A stretch of 64,000 bases of DNA from Candidatus Promineofilum glycogenicum (GTDB lineage Bacteria > Chloroflexota > Anaerolineae > Promineifilales > Promineifilaceae). The position numbers and the translations under genes are program-made. Positions 55,885 through 64,000 of this stretch are shown in pieces. The notes beneath the pieces are model-generated. The model worked only from the letters and a program-made list of their open reading frames with translations. It made no database searches and was not told the origin of the DNA. The stretch's first letter is position 1. The number at the start of each line of letters is the position of its first letter. The stretch lies in the NCBI GenBank assembly GCA_016707605.1, contig JADJHJ010000011.1, positions 186,001 through 250,000 on the forward strand, written 5' to 3'.

Positions 55885-56781
55885 TTATCCGGTCTGGGGC
55901 GTAGGCGACTGCCCTCGCGCCACCGGCCGCCCCAGCCGGCTCCACTCGCTCCACGAACCGACGTAGAGCCGCCCCTCCGGCAGTCCGGCGCGAACCATCG
56001 CCAGCAGATTGACGCAGGCCGAGACGCCGGAGCCGCAGTAAAACACGGCGCTCTCCGGCGGCGTGTCGCCCAGCAGGTCAAGGAACTCGGCCAGCAGCGC
56101 CTCCGGCGCGCGCCAGCGGCCGTCGGCGTCCCAATTGGCGGTGTAGGGGCGGTTGGTCGCGCCGGGGATGTGGCCGGCCACGGGGTCGAGCGGTTCCACC
56201 TCGCCACGATAGCGCTCCGGGGCGCGGCCGTCGACCAGCAGCGGCGCGGCGACGGCCTCCTCGGCCGTGGCCGGCCGGTCGAGGCGCGGCCCGCCTTCGT
56301 AGAGACGTTCCGGCGGAACGTCTCCACCAATCCCGTCGCCATCGCCCGCCTCAACCGGCAGCCCGGCCGCCACCCAAGCCGGCCAACCGCCATCGAGCAC
56401 GGCCACTGCCTCGTGCCCCATGAAGCGCAGCAGCCACCACAGCCGCGCGGCGTAGTGGCCGCTCTGGTCGTCGTAGGCCACCACCTGCACGCCTCGGCCC
56501 GGCGCTGCGCCGCCGATGCCCCAGCCGCCGAAGGTGCGCGTCAGTTCGGCCGGCGTAGGCAGCGGGTGGCGGCCGCCTTCGCCCGTCGCCACGCGCGGGC
56601 CGGACAGGTCGCGGTCGAGATGGGCGTAGACCGCGCCGGGGATGTGGCTTTCCCGGTAGTTGCGCTCGCCGGCAGCGGTGTCCAGCAGGTCGAAGCGGCA
56701 ATCGACGATGACCCAGTTCGGATCATGCAGATGGGCGGCCAGTTCGGCAGCCGAGAGGATGGTGGTATAGGGCGGGTTCAT
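55885..56781 (-). CDS. Two-domain sulfurtransferase (thiosulfate/3-mercaptopyruvate type)
   Basis: This encodes 298 residues, the usual tandem rhodanese length. The inactive first domain has WVIVDCRFDLLDTAAG and AYDDQSGHYAARLWWLLR; the second has AGHIPGATNRPY and the catalytic Cys249 in FYCGSGVSACVNL. It moves sulfur from thiosulfate or mercaptopyruvate to cyanide or thiols. The linker between domains contains a 23-base palindrome encoding about eight residues (GDVPPERL). No partner gene is adjacent. Confidence 0.93.
   Translation of the reverse strand: MNPPYTTILSAAELAAHLHDPNWVIVDCRFDLLDTAAGERNYRESHIPGAVYAHLDRDLSGPRVATGEGGRHPLPTPAELTRTFGGWGIGGAAPGRGVQVVAYDDQSGHYAARLWWLLRFMGHEAVAVLDGGWPAWVAAGLPVEAGDGDGIGGDVPPERLYEGGPRLDRPATAEEAVAAPLLVDGRAPERYRGEVEPLDPVAGHIPGATNRPYTANWDADGRWRAPEALLAEFLDLLGDTPPESAVFYCGSGVSACVNLLAMVRAGLPEGRLYVGSWSEWSRLGRPVARGQSPTPQTG
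56302..56324. repeat. Short palindrome in the rhodanese linker, family L
   Basis: GAGACGTTCC (56302-56311) and GGAACGTCTC (56315-56324) are perfect complements with a 3-base loop, translated within the sulfurtransferase gene. It is the only copy I saw in this window. Confidence 0.75.
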
Positions 56782-56902
56782 GCCCCCATGATACCACGGG
56801 CGGTGGCCAAGTCGGGTATTTCTGCCCCTTGCCCCGCCCGATTGTTACCGCTAAACTGCTCTGCCGCCGCGCACCCGGCGCGGCCAAGATGAGGTGAACG
56901 TG

Positions 56903-58348
56903 ATGCTGCTTCCGAACCGTATCAGGAGCGCGGCCGTGCTGGCCCTGCTCCTCGCCTGTTTGCTGGCGCTGCCCCTGCTGGCCGCGCCAACCCCGCCCGC
57001 CGACGACTCCGGCGCGATGCCCACGCCGAGCGGCGGCGCGCCGGCCGATCGTCCGCCTACGGCCATCGAACCAGCCGCCCCCGCCGCCCCCGCCGCCGCC
57101 GACGCGCCGGTCATCACCGTCTGGTCCGGCCCGACGCTGCCCGTCGGCCAGCGCGGCGACCCGCAGAAGTGGGTCAACGTGTTGGGCAACGTCACGTCGG
57201 CCGCGACGCTGACCAGCCTCAGCTACACGCTCAACGGCGGCCCGTCCCAGCCGCTATCCGTCGGCCCGGATAACATGCGCCTGGCCCGGCCGGGCGACTT
57301 CAATATTGAACTCGACTACACCGATTTGCGTCCGGGGAACAACTCCGTCATCATCCGCGCCACAGACCAGGACGGGGGCGCGGCGGCGGCTACCGTCACC
57401 GTCAACTATCGCAGCGGCGATCTAAGCTGGCCGCCGCAGACCTACGTCTACGATTGGTCGACCGTGACGCGCGTCGCCCAGATGGCGCAGGTCGTTGATG
57501 GCCCGTGGCGTCTCGACGACGGCGGCGTGCGGCCGACCGTCTTCGACTTCGACCGGCTGCTGGCTCTGGGCGACCTTTCCTGGCGCGACTACACCGTGAC
57601 CGTGCCCATTACCGTCTACGGCATCGACGAGAGCGGCTACACCGCGCCCAGCAACGGCCCCGGCGTCGGCATCATGGTGCGCTGGCAGGGGCACTACCAC
57701 GTCGAAGGCGACGGGCAGCCTCGGACCGGCTGGCGGCGGCTGGGCGCGCTGGGCTGGTATCGCTGGCAGCGCGACGGCAGCCAGTTTACCGAGGGGTTCG
57801 AGGTGCTGGGCAATGGCGGCCGGCTGATCGGCACGACCGACAAGACGCTGAACTTCGGCGTCACCTACATGTTCAAGCTGGCCGTGCAGGCTAACCCCGA
57901 CCCCAGCATCCCGGCCACCTATCGCTTCAAGGTCTGGCCGGCGTCGTCGGCCGAGCCGGCGCTGTGGGACGTGGAGCGGCGCGGCTTCAACGGCGAGCCG
58001 AGCGGCGGCGGGCTGCTGCTGCTGGCCCATCACGTCGACGCCCGCTTCGGCGCGGTGCGCGTCGATCTGCTTAACACCCGGCCGCGGCCGATCCTGACCG
58101 TGCTCACCGACGGCCCCGGCGGCGGCAGCGTGCGCCTCAGCCCCAGCGCCCAACCGCGCATCGGCGAAGACGTGGTGCTGACGGCGGCGGCCGACCTCGG
58201 CTCGGCCTTCGTTGGCTGGTCGGGCGCGCTGACCGGCGCGGCCAACCCCGGTCAGGTCACGCTGTTCGAGAGCGCGACCATCACCGCCACCTTCTCGGCC
58301 GATGGCAATGGGATCGCGATGCCGATTGTGCTATCGTCTAATCCTTAG
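56903..58348 (+). CDS. Secreted beta-rich protein with InlB-like C-terminal repeat
   Basis: This encodes 481 residues. I chose the ATG at 56903 because GAGGTGA precedes it by five bases; GTG codons at 56894 and 56900 are possible. The signal peptide ends LLAAP. The middle contains an Ig-like region (about 100-180) and a laminin-G/LamGL-like fold (about 200-390, YTVTVPITVYGI, VGIMVRWQGHYHVEG). The C-terminal LTAAADLGSAFVGWSGALTG followed by a strand TITATFS is the divergent InlB B-repeat. It is probably a secreted sugar-binding or surface protein. Downstream lies the tandem repeat array. Confidence 0.78.
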   Translation: MLLPNRIRSAAVLALLLACLLALPLLAAPTPPADDSGAMPTPSGGAPADRPPTAIEPAAPAAPAAADAPVITVWSGPTLPVGQRGDPQKWVNVLGNVTSAATLTSLSYTLNGGPSQPLSVGPDNMRLARPGDFNIELDYTDLRPGNNSVIIRATDQDGGAAAATVTVNYRSGDLSWPPQTYVYDWSTVTRVAQMAQVVDGPWRLDDGGVRPTVFDFDRLLALGDLSWRDYTVTVPITVYGIDESGYTAPSNGPGVGIMVRWQGHYHVEGDGQPRTGWRRLGALGWYRWQRDGSQFTEGFEVLGNGGRLIGTTDKTLNFGVTYMFKLAVQANPDPSIPATYRFKVWPASSAEPALWDVERRGFNGEPSGGGLLLLAHHVDARFGAVRVDLLNTRPRPILTVLTDGPGGGSVRLSPSAQPRIGEDVVLTAAADLGSAFVGWSGALTGAANPGQVTLFESATITATFSADGNGIAMPIVLSSNP

Positions 58349-58370
58349 CCGCCCGGTACAACCCACTCCC

Positions 58371-58790
58371 GGTGCATCCCACTTTCTGGAGTGGGTTGCA
58401 CCTTCTTACCAGCGAACGCAAGAACGTGCGACGCACGGCTGGTGCATCCCACTTTCTGGAGTGGGTTGCACCTTCTTACCAACGAACGCAAGAACGTGCG
58501 ACGCACGGCCGGTGCATCCCACTTTCTGGAGTGGGTTGCACCTTCTTACCAAACGAACGCAAGAACGTGCGACGCACGGCTGGTGCATCCCACTTTCTGG
58601 AGTGGGTTGCACCTTCTTACCAACGAACGCAAGAACGTGCGACGCACGGCCGGTGCATCCCACTTTCTGGAGTGGGTTGACCTTCTACCAACGAACGCAA
58701 ACGCGACGGGGCCGGGGGCGGTGCACCCACTTCTGGCCTTACCAACAAACGCAAGAACGTGCGACGCACTCAAGAAAGTGCGACGCACGG
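58371..58790. repeat. Tandem array of 70-base units, family C
   Basis: Four units of 70-71 bases (58371-58440, 58441-58510, 58511-58581, 58582-58651) are almost identical. A fifth (58652-58718) and sixth (to 58790) are degenerate. Each unit holds an inverted repeat, GGTGCATCCCACT versus AGTGGGTTGCACC, and a spacer CGAACGCAAGAACGTGCGAC. The array ends 8 bases before a methyltransferase start codon. Confidence 0.95.
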
Positions 58791-58798
58791 ACGCTCAT

Positions 58799-59539
58799 AT
58801 GGATCCTTCCGAATACCGCGCCATCTACACCGTCGAAGACCGCCACTGGTGGTACGCCGGCATGGGCCGCATCAGTCGCGCCCTGCTGGAGACGGCCTAC
58901 CCCGACCGGCGCGACCTGCGCATCCTCGACGCCGGCTGCGGCACGGGCGGGGCGCTAGGCTTTCTGGCCCAGTTCGGCGCGGTGACGGGCAGCGACATCT
59001 CGCCGCTGGCCCTGGCCTACAGTCGCGCCCGCGGCCACGCCGCGCTCAGCCAGGCATCGGTGACCGCCCTGCCCTACGCCGCGGCCTCGTTCGATTTGGT
59101 GACCTCGTTCGACGTGCTCTACCATCGCGCCGTGGGCGATCCGTGCGTGGCGTTGGGCGAGTTCCGGCGCGTGCTGCGGCCGGGCGGGCGCGTGCTGCTG
59201 CGGCTGCCGGCCTACGACCGGCTGCGCGGCCGGCACGACGCCGTCGTCCACACCGCCCGCCGCTTCACCACCAGCGCACTGGCTGAGTCGCTACGCGAAA
59301 CCGGCTTCGCTATCGAACGCCTGAGCTACGCCAACACGCTCCTCTTCCCCCTGGCCGCCGCCAAACGCCTGCTGGAGCGCCGCGCCCCCGCCCACGCCCC
59401 GGCCCACTCCGACGTCACCCCCAACCCCGCCTGGCTCGACGCAGTGCTGTCCCGCCCCCTGGCCATCGAAGCGGCCTGGCTGCGGCGGCGCGATTTGCCG
59501 TTTGGGCTGTCGGTCGTGGCTTTAGCCCGGCGCGGTTGA
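58799..59539 (+). CDS. SAM-dependent methyltransferase (class I)
   Basis: This encodes 246 residues from the ATG at 58799. A start of the form VEDRHWWYAGMGRIS precedes motif I LDAGCGTGGALG, then VTGSDISPLALAYSRA, FDLVTSFDVLYH and LRPGGRVLLRLPAY. A frame extending upstream through the repeat array is not part of the gene. The last 80 residues include a hydrophobic segment (SYANTLLFPLAAAKRLL). Family relatives methylate small molecules or lipid-linked sugars. No ribosome site is visible, and the promoter would lie in the repeat array. Confidence 0.85.
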   Translation: MDPSEYRAIYTVEDRHWWYAGMGRISRALLETAYPDRRDLRILDAGCGTGGALGFLAQFGAVTGSDISPLALAYSRARGHAALSQASVTALPYAAASFDLVTSFDVLYHRAVGDPCVALGEFRRVLRPGGRVLLRLPAYDRLRGRHDAVVHTARRFTTSALAESLRETGFAIERLSYANTLLFPLAAAKRLLERRAPAHAPAHSDVTPNPAWLDAVLSRPLAIEAAWLRRRDLPFGLSVVALARRG

Positions 59540-59604
59540 GAGGTTCCAGGTTCCAGGTTCCAGGGAAGAGCGCTCTTCCCTGGAACCTGGAACCTGGACC
59601 TCTC
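59538..59604. repeat. GGTTCCAGGTTCCAGG inverted repeat in a convergent gap
   Basis: Arms 59538-59571 and 59572-59604 pair over 33-34 bases with one gap. The left arm starts within the stop codon of the methyltransferase gene. A partial copy lies at 2125-2175. Confidence 0.92.
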
Positions 59605-59608
59605 TTCC

Positions 59609-62600
59609 CTACCTGAAAATGAGCGGCAAGCCGGTGTGGAGGATTGCCCGCGTGTTGGCCGGCGCTTCCAGCGCGCCGACGTCGCACTCGTTGGCCGAGG
59701 GCAGGCCGTTGCCGTCGCGGTTGCGCGGCTGGCCGCGCTGGTCGAGGGCGTTGACCGGCGCGGCGACGCAATCGGCCGACGGCGCACGGTCCATAGCCGG
59801 GCTGTGCGGCAGCAGAGCGTGGGTCATCGTCGGCCCGCCGTTGTTGGCCAGCGGCGACAGCACAGCCGATAGCCCCAGCGCCGGCGTGAAGTCGCTCGCC
59901 CCCGGCGCGAAACCGCTCAGCCCGGCGTCGCCGCTGAAGCCGAACAGGTTATAGGCCGCGGCCGCGACCGTTCCATCGGTGCGATGGGCCTCGCGGCCGA
60001 TGGGCGCGCTGTTGCCGGCCAGCAGCGACCGCCGCAGGGTCAGCGTTCCGGCGCGGACGAACGCGCCACCGCCGATCACGCCGGCGGTGTTGCCGCTGAC
60101 GGTGGCGTTGTGGAGGGTCACGCGACCGGCGTTATAGACGCCGCCGCCGGCTACGTTGGCCGTGTTGCCGCTGATGGTGCTGTTGATCAGGGTGATCGTC
60201 CCGTCGAAGGCCGCGAACAGGCCGCCGCCGTCGCCGGCCGCGTTGCCGGCCAGGGCTACGTCGCGCGCGGTGATGGTTCCGGCGGTGGCGAACAGCCCGC
60301 CGCCGTCCACGGCCGTGTTGCCGCGCAGCGCGGCCCCGCTGATCGTCAGTTGGCCGGCCAGGGCGACAGCCGCGCCGCCGCTGCCCGTCACCTGGTTGTC
60401 GTTCAGCCAGCCGCCGTCCAGCGTTACCGCGCCGCCCCCCAGCCCCACCGCGCCGCCGTCCTTGGCCCGGTGGCCGGTGAAGGTCACGCCGGTCAGCGCC
60501 GCCGTGCCGCGGGCGTTGGCCAGCCCACCGCCCAGCCGCGCGGCCACGTTGCCGTCGAAGGGCGTCTGGGCAATGGCCAGGGTGGCATTGTTGAACGCGC
60601 CGCCGCCGGCGCCGCCGGCGATGTTGCCGCGCACCACGCCGCCGCTGACCGTCACCGTGCCGCCGGGGTCGGGCGACCCGTCCGGCTCGTCCGGCCCACC
60701 GCCGTTGGCCAGCCCGCCGCCGTCGCCGCCGGCCGTGTTGGCGCTCAGAGTGACGCCGCTCAGCGTCAGCACGCCCGCGCCGTCAACCGCGCCGCCGCCG
60801 TCGTGGGTGGCGGTGTTCTCGTTCAAAGCGCCGCCGGTCATCGTCAGCCGGCCGGCGGCGTTGGCCAGCCCGCCGCCGTCGCCGCCGGCGGTGTTGGCGC
60901 TCAGCGTGGCCCCGCTAATCGTCAGTGTGCCCGCGTCGTTGGCCAGGCCGCCGCCGTCGCCCTCGGCCGCGTTGCCGCTCAGCGTCACGTCGCTCATCGT
61001 CAGCGTCCCCGCGCCGTTGGCCGCGCCGCCGCCGTCGCCGCCGGCCGTGTTGCCGCTCAGCGCCGCCTCGCCGATGATCAGCCCGCCCGCGCCGTTGGCC
61101 AGCCCGCCGCCATCGCCGCCGGCCTCGTTGTCGCTCAGCGTGCCGCCGTCGATGGTCAGCGTGCCCGCGCCGTTGGCCGCCGCGCCGCCGTCTTCGCCGG
61201 CGACGTTGCCGTCGAAGGCCGTGCCGTCGAAAGAAACCGTGCCGGCGTCGCCATTGGCCACGCCGCCGCCGGCGCCGCCGGCCTCGTTGGTGTTGAACGC
61301 GCCGCCGCTGATCATCGCCGTGCCGGCATGGACGGCCAGCCCGCCGCCGGCGTCGGCCTCGTTGCCGCTCACCGTCACCGCGTCGAGAGTCAGTTCCGAG
61401 CCGTCGAGGTAGATGCCGCCGCCGTCGCCGCCGGCGGTGTTGTCGCCGATGGTTGCGTCGCTCACGTCGGTCGGGCTGTTTGTCAACAGCAGGCCGCCGC
61501 CGGCCTCGGTGGCGGTGTTGCCCGTCACCCGGCCGCCGCTGATGGTCAGTTGGCCGTCTTCCAGCCACAGCCCGCCGCCTTCGTTGGCCTGATTGGCCGT
61601 CAGGGCGGTGTCGGTCAGCGTCGCCGTCACGCCGGACAGGTAGAGGCCGCCGCCCCCGCCGCCGTCGGCCTCGTTGTCGTCGAGCGTGCTATCGGTCAGG
61701 CTCAGCGTGGCCTCGCCGGCACCGATACCGCCGCCGTCGTAGGCCGCGTTGCCGCTCAGCGTCACTTCGCTGAGGGTCAACTCGCCGCCGGTGAAGTAGA
61801 TGCCGCCGCCCGTCCCCTCGCCGCCGTCGTTGCCGCTCAGCGTGCTGTCGCTCAGGGTCAGGTCGATCCCGCTGCTGTAGATGCCGCCGCCCTCTTCGCT
61901 GAGGTTGTTGCTTAGGGTGGTGTCGCTGATGTCAATTGGCCCGGAGGTGGCGGCGATGCCGCCGCCCTTGTCGGCGCTGTTGCCGCTGAGGGTGCAGCCG
62001 GTCAGGGTCAGCGCGCCGTCGCCGACGTAGATTGCTCCGCCGTTGTAGCCGGTCAGCAGGCCGCTCTTCAGCGTCAGCGCGTCGATGGTCAGATCGCCCC
62101 CGGCCACGACCAGAAAGCGCAGGTCCTCGTTGCCGGCGCGCTGCAACGTCGCGCCGTTGCCGGCGATGGTGATGGTCGAGGTGATGAGCGGCAGGGCGGT
62201 GGGGCCATATTCGTCGTCAACGACGGCGGCCGTCAGGCTGAACAGGCCGGCGGCGGGCATCGAGATGATGTCGGGGCCGTTGGCGTCGCCGGGGACGCAA
62301 TCGTCGTGGACGGCGCCGCCGTTGGCGTTGTCGATGGCCTCGACCAGCGAGCACAGCCCTTCGTTGGCTTCGATCACCATGCCGTTGGCGACGTGAATCG
62401 TCGGGTCAGGGGCCGCCGCGCCCGACGCCGGCGCGGCCAGCGCCAGCAGCAGCGCCGCCCCGGCCAGCGAGAGCCTGGCCCGACCCAGCCGCCGCCGGAC
62501 GCGGCGCGGCAGGGCGCGCAGTTGGGCGTAGCGGGCGACCAGGCGGTCAACCAGTTGTGAGTCGCGGCCCAGGCGGCGGGCCAGCAGAGGGGCAAGAGGC

Positions 62601-62611
62601 GAACGGTTCAT
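59609..62611 (-). CDS. Large right-handed beta-helix surface protein
   Basis: This encodes 1000 residues, preceded by AGGAG. A long basic n-region leads to a signal peptide ending AAPASGAAA. From about residue 75 to 900 there are roughly 25 to 30 short turns of about 26 residues, with patterns such as GGDGGGLANGAGTLTISGAT and LSGNTAGG. The C-terminal domain (about 900-990, NNGGPTMTHALLPHSPAMD) is the choice-of-anchor Q type that joins such helices to the cell surface. The protein is probably an adhesin or pectate-lyase-like binding protein. No catalytic residues are evident. GC content is very high because of the Gly-rich turns. Confidence 0.88.
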   Translation of the reverse strand: MNRSPLAPLLARRLGRDSQLVDRLVARYAQLRALPRRVRRRLGRARLSLAGAALLLALAAPASGAAAPDPTIHVANGMVIEANEGLCSLVEAIDNANGGAVHDDCVPGDANGPDIISMPAAGLFSLTAAVVDDEYGPTALPLITSTITIAGNGATLQRAGNEDLRFLVVAGGDLTIDALTLKSGLLTGYNGGAIYVGDGALTLTGCTLSGNSADKGGGIAATSGPIDISDTTLSNNLSEEGGGIYSSGIDLTLSDSTLSGNDGGEGTGGGIYFTGGELTLSEVTLSGNAAYDGGGIGAGEATLSLTDSTLDDNEADGGGGGGLYLSGVTATLTDTALTANQANEGGGLWLEDGQLTISGGRVTGNTATEAGGGLLLTNSPTDVSDATIGDNTAGGDGGGIYLDGSELTLDAVTVSGNEADAGGGLAVHAGTAMISGGAFNTNEAGGAGGGVANGDAGTVSFDGTAFDGNVAGEDGGAAANGAGTLTIDGGTLSDNEAGGDGGGLANGAGGLIIGEAALSGNTAGGDGGGAANGAGTLTMSDVTLSGNAAEGDGGGLANDAGTLTISGATLSANTAGGDGGGLANAAGRLTMTGGALNENTATHDGGGAVDGAGVLTLSGVTLSANTAGGDGGGLANGGGPDEPDGSPDPGGTVTVSGGVVRGNIAGGAGGGAFNNATLAIAQTPFDGNVAARLGGGLANARGTAALTGVTFTGHRAKDGGAVGLGGGAVTLDGGWLNDNQVTGSGGAAVALAGQLTISGAALRGNTAVDGGGLFATAGTITARDVALAGNAAGDGGGLFAAFDGTITLINSTISGNTANVAGGGVYNAGRVTLHNATVSGNTAGVIGGGAFVRAGTLTLRRSLLAGNSAPIGREAHRTDGTVAAAAYNLFGFSGDAGLSGFAPGASDFTPALGLSAVLSPLANNGGPTMTHALLPHSPAMDRAPSADCVAAPVNALDQRGQPRNRDGNGLPSANECDVGALEAPANTRAILHTGLPLIFR

Positions 62612-62700
62612 GGGCTTGTCTCCTGGCCGTCCAAATAGCCACGTTTTGGTATCTTTGACCCTACCAACTATAATCTAGCCAGACGAGTGCGGGGGTTCAC

Positions 62701-64000
62701 ATGACTGATCACGACGCCGAAAGCGAACCGGGGGAACCCGGCGCGGGAGCCGTGGCCGACCAGGCAGAGGCCGAGAAGGTTGATGACCTGCTGCGTGGCA
62801 ATCTGGACACGGAGGACGTGCCGGATGCGGAGAAGACGCAGCGGCCGATTGTCGTCGGCATCGGCGCGTCGGCCGGCGGGCTAGAGGCGCTGTCGACCTT
62901 CTTCGACGCCCTGCCGCCCGACACCGGTCTGACCTTCGTCGTCGTCACCCACCTTTCGCCCGACCACGAAAGCATCCTCGACGAGTTGCTCCAGCGGCAC
63001 ACGGCCATGCCGGTTGTCCAGGTGCAGGCCGAAAGGCTGCGCATCGCCCCCAATCACGTCTACGTCATCCCACCCAACCGCCAACTGGTGCTGACCGACC
63101 AGCACTTGCACACCGGCGAGTTCGAAGGGCCACGTGCCTCCCGCGCGCCGATTGACATCTTCTTTCGCTCGCTGGCCGCCGTCCACGCTTCGCCGATGGC
63201 CATTGTCATGAGCGGCGGCGGCAGCGACGGCGCGCTGGGCATCCGCTCGGTCAAGGAGGCCAGCGGCGTCATTCTGGTGCAGGCCCCCCAGGACGCCGCC
63301 CACGACAGTATGCCCCTGGCGGCCCTGGCCACGGGCGTGGTCGACTTTGTGCTGCCGGCCCGCGAGCTGGCGCGGCGGGTGGTGGAGATCAACCACCACC
63401 GCGTCCACGTGCCCAACAATCCGGCCGAGCTATCGCCCGAACAGCAGGAAGCGCTGCAGCGCATCCTGGGCCAGCTTCAGGCGCGCACCGGCCACGACTT
63501 CCGCGCCTACAAACCGACGACCATTCTGCGGCGCATTCAACGGCGCTTGCAGATCAGCGGCCACGAGACGCTGGAGGGGTATCTGACCCATCTGCGGCAG
63601 AGCGCCGATGAGACCAGGGCGCTATTGCGCGACCTGCTGATCGGCGTGACTAACTTCTTTCGCGATGATGAGTCCTGGCGACACGTGGCCGATCACGTCA
63701 TTCCCCAACTGTTCCAGGATCGGGGGCGGGACGACGTCGTGCGCGCCTGGTCATTGGGCTGCTCCACCGGCGAGGAGGCCTACTCGATGGCCATTCTGCT
63801 GCTGGAACATGCCGAGACGCTCGACACGCCGCCGCAACTCCAGGTCTTCGCCACCGACCTGGACGAAGGCTCGCTGCTCAAAGCGCGGGACGGTCTGTAC
63901 CCCGACACCATTGCCGCCGACGTCTCGCCCGAACGGCTGAGCCGCTACTTTATGCGCGAGGGGTCGTACTACCGCGTGCGGCGCGAGGTGCGCGACATCG
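62701..64000 (+). CDS. CheB-CheR fusion (methylesterase/methyltransferase), N-terminal part
   Basis: The open frame runs from the ATG at 62701 past the window edge. An acidic tail of about 48 residues leads to a CheB domain with catalytic Ser58 in GIGASAGGLEAL, His84 in VVTHLSPDH and Asp in MSGGGSDGALG, then a CheR domain with RIQRRLQISGHETLEGY, TNFFRDDESW and the SAM motif WSLGCSTGEEAYSMAI. In such fusions the usual CheB receiver domain is absent and a PAS/kinase part often follows, here cut off. No chemotaxis or flagellar gene is in view, so the target may be a non-motility receptor or a transcriptional output. Confidence 0.93.
   Translation, partial: MTDHDAESEPGEPGAGAVADQAEAEKVDDLLRGNLDTEDVPDAEKTQRPIVVGIGASAGGLEALSTFFDALPPDTGLTFVVVTHLSPDHESILDELLQRHTAMPVVQVQAERLRIAPNHVYVIPPNRQLVLTDQHLHTGEFEGPRASRAPIDIFFRSLAAVHASPMAIVMSGGGSDGALGIRSVKEASGVILVQAPQDAAHDSMPLAALATGVVDFVLPARELARRVVEINHHRVHVPNNPAELSPEQQEALQRILGQLQARTGHDFRAYKPTTILRRIQRRLQISGHETLEGYLTHLRQSADETRALLRDLLIGVTNFFRDDESWRHVADHVIPQLFQDRGRDDVVRAWSLGCSTGEEAYSMAILLLEHAETLDTPPQLQVFATDLDEGSLLKARDGLYPDTIAADVSPERLSRYFMREGSYYRVRREVRDI

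Noticed and set aside
58371..58790. CRISPR array
   Set aside because: Units are contiguous with no unique spacers, contain their own palindromes, and no cas gene is in the window.
58391..58798. Upstream extension of the methyltransferase frame through the tandem repeat array
   Set aside because: It encodes only repeat-derived text, the family start matches the ATG at 58799, and a frame staying open through a 70-base unit is expected by chance.
412..59604. Insertion sequences or MITEs explaining the palindromes
   Set aside because: No transposase, no terminal repeats with constant target duplications, and at least ten unrelated families with the same layout.
59984..61915. A long plus-strand open frame over the beta-helix gene
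   Set aside because: It mirrors the Gly-rich turns on the other strand and has no recognisable motif.

Overview
The window is 64 kb of GC-rich bacterial chromosome. It most resembles a Chloroflexota genome of the Anaerolineae/Caldilineae type. I infer this from the gene mix (Uma2, DinB, DUF6883/DUF4926 small proteins, effector-associated TIR proteins, a plant-type carotenoid desaturase, three membrane adenylate cyclases) and from the very dense, word-like palindromic repeats between genes. No rRNA, tRNA, CRISPR array, transposase or integrase was seen. The sequence may come from an environmental assembly, because a few genes carry single-base frameshifts.

Layout. 0-7 kb: four paralogous SGNH/GDSL-like lipoproteins and a terminal MBOAT O-acyltransferase, a likely surface-polysaccharide O-acylation locus, with a divergent nucleoside hydrolase inside it. 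7.2-8.4 kb: a lower-GC islet (DUF6883, DUF4926, DUF2442 fragment) that ends at a junction with a beheaded methyltransferase. 8.4-12.2 kb: three tandem class III adenylate cyclases. 12.3-18.4 kb: lipoprotein, SPFH/NfeD pair, clostripain-like protease, another SGNH protein. 18.5-26.6 kb: Uma2 protein, large sensor kinase, carrier protein plus acyl-AMP ligase, carotenoid desaturase, topoisomerase IB. 26.6-41.4 kb: a long minus-strand run of housekeeping and accessory genes (DinB, ankyrin, RRM protein, GNATs, HEAT, phosphoribosyltransferase, phosphatases, S9 peptidase, phosphotransferase, nucleotidyltransferase, MOSC). 41.8-50.1 kb: a TspO-like protein, a KdpDE-like two-component system without KdpFABC, a stand-alone USP protein and two KimA-like potassium transporters. 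50.2-64 kb: an EAD-TIR-FGE fusion and a surface/secreted set (DUF4397, jacalin-like, NHL, InlB-like, beta-helix adhesin), with a rhodanese, a methyltransferase and a CheB-CheR fusion cut by the window edge.

The strongest unexplained signal is the repeat system. At least ten sequence-unrelated families share one design: short words arranged as long inverted repeats. They sit directly on stop codons at about sixteen genes, fill six of the seven convergent gene junctions, and at three places lie in frame inside protein-coding genes (acyl-AMP ligase, a GNAT-like protein, a rhodanese). One further copy supplies the signal peptide of a lipoprotein. This recalls the Rickettsia palindromic elements, but with several unrelated families acting alike.
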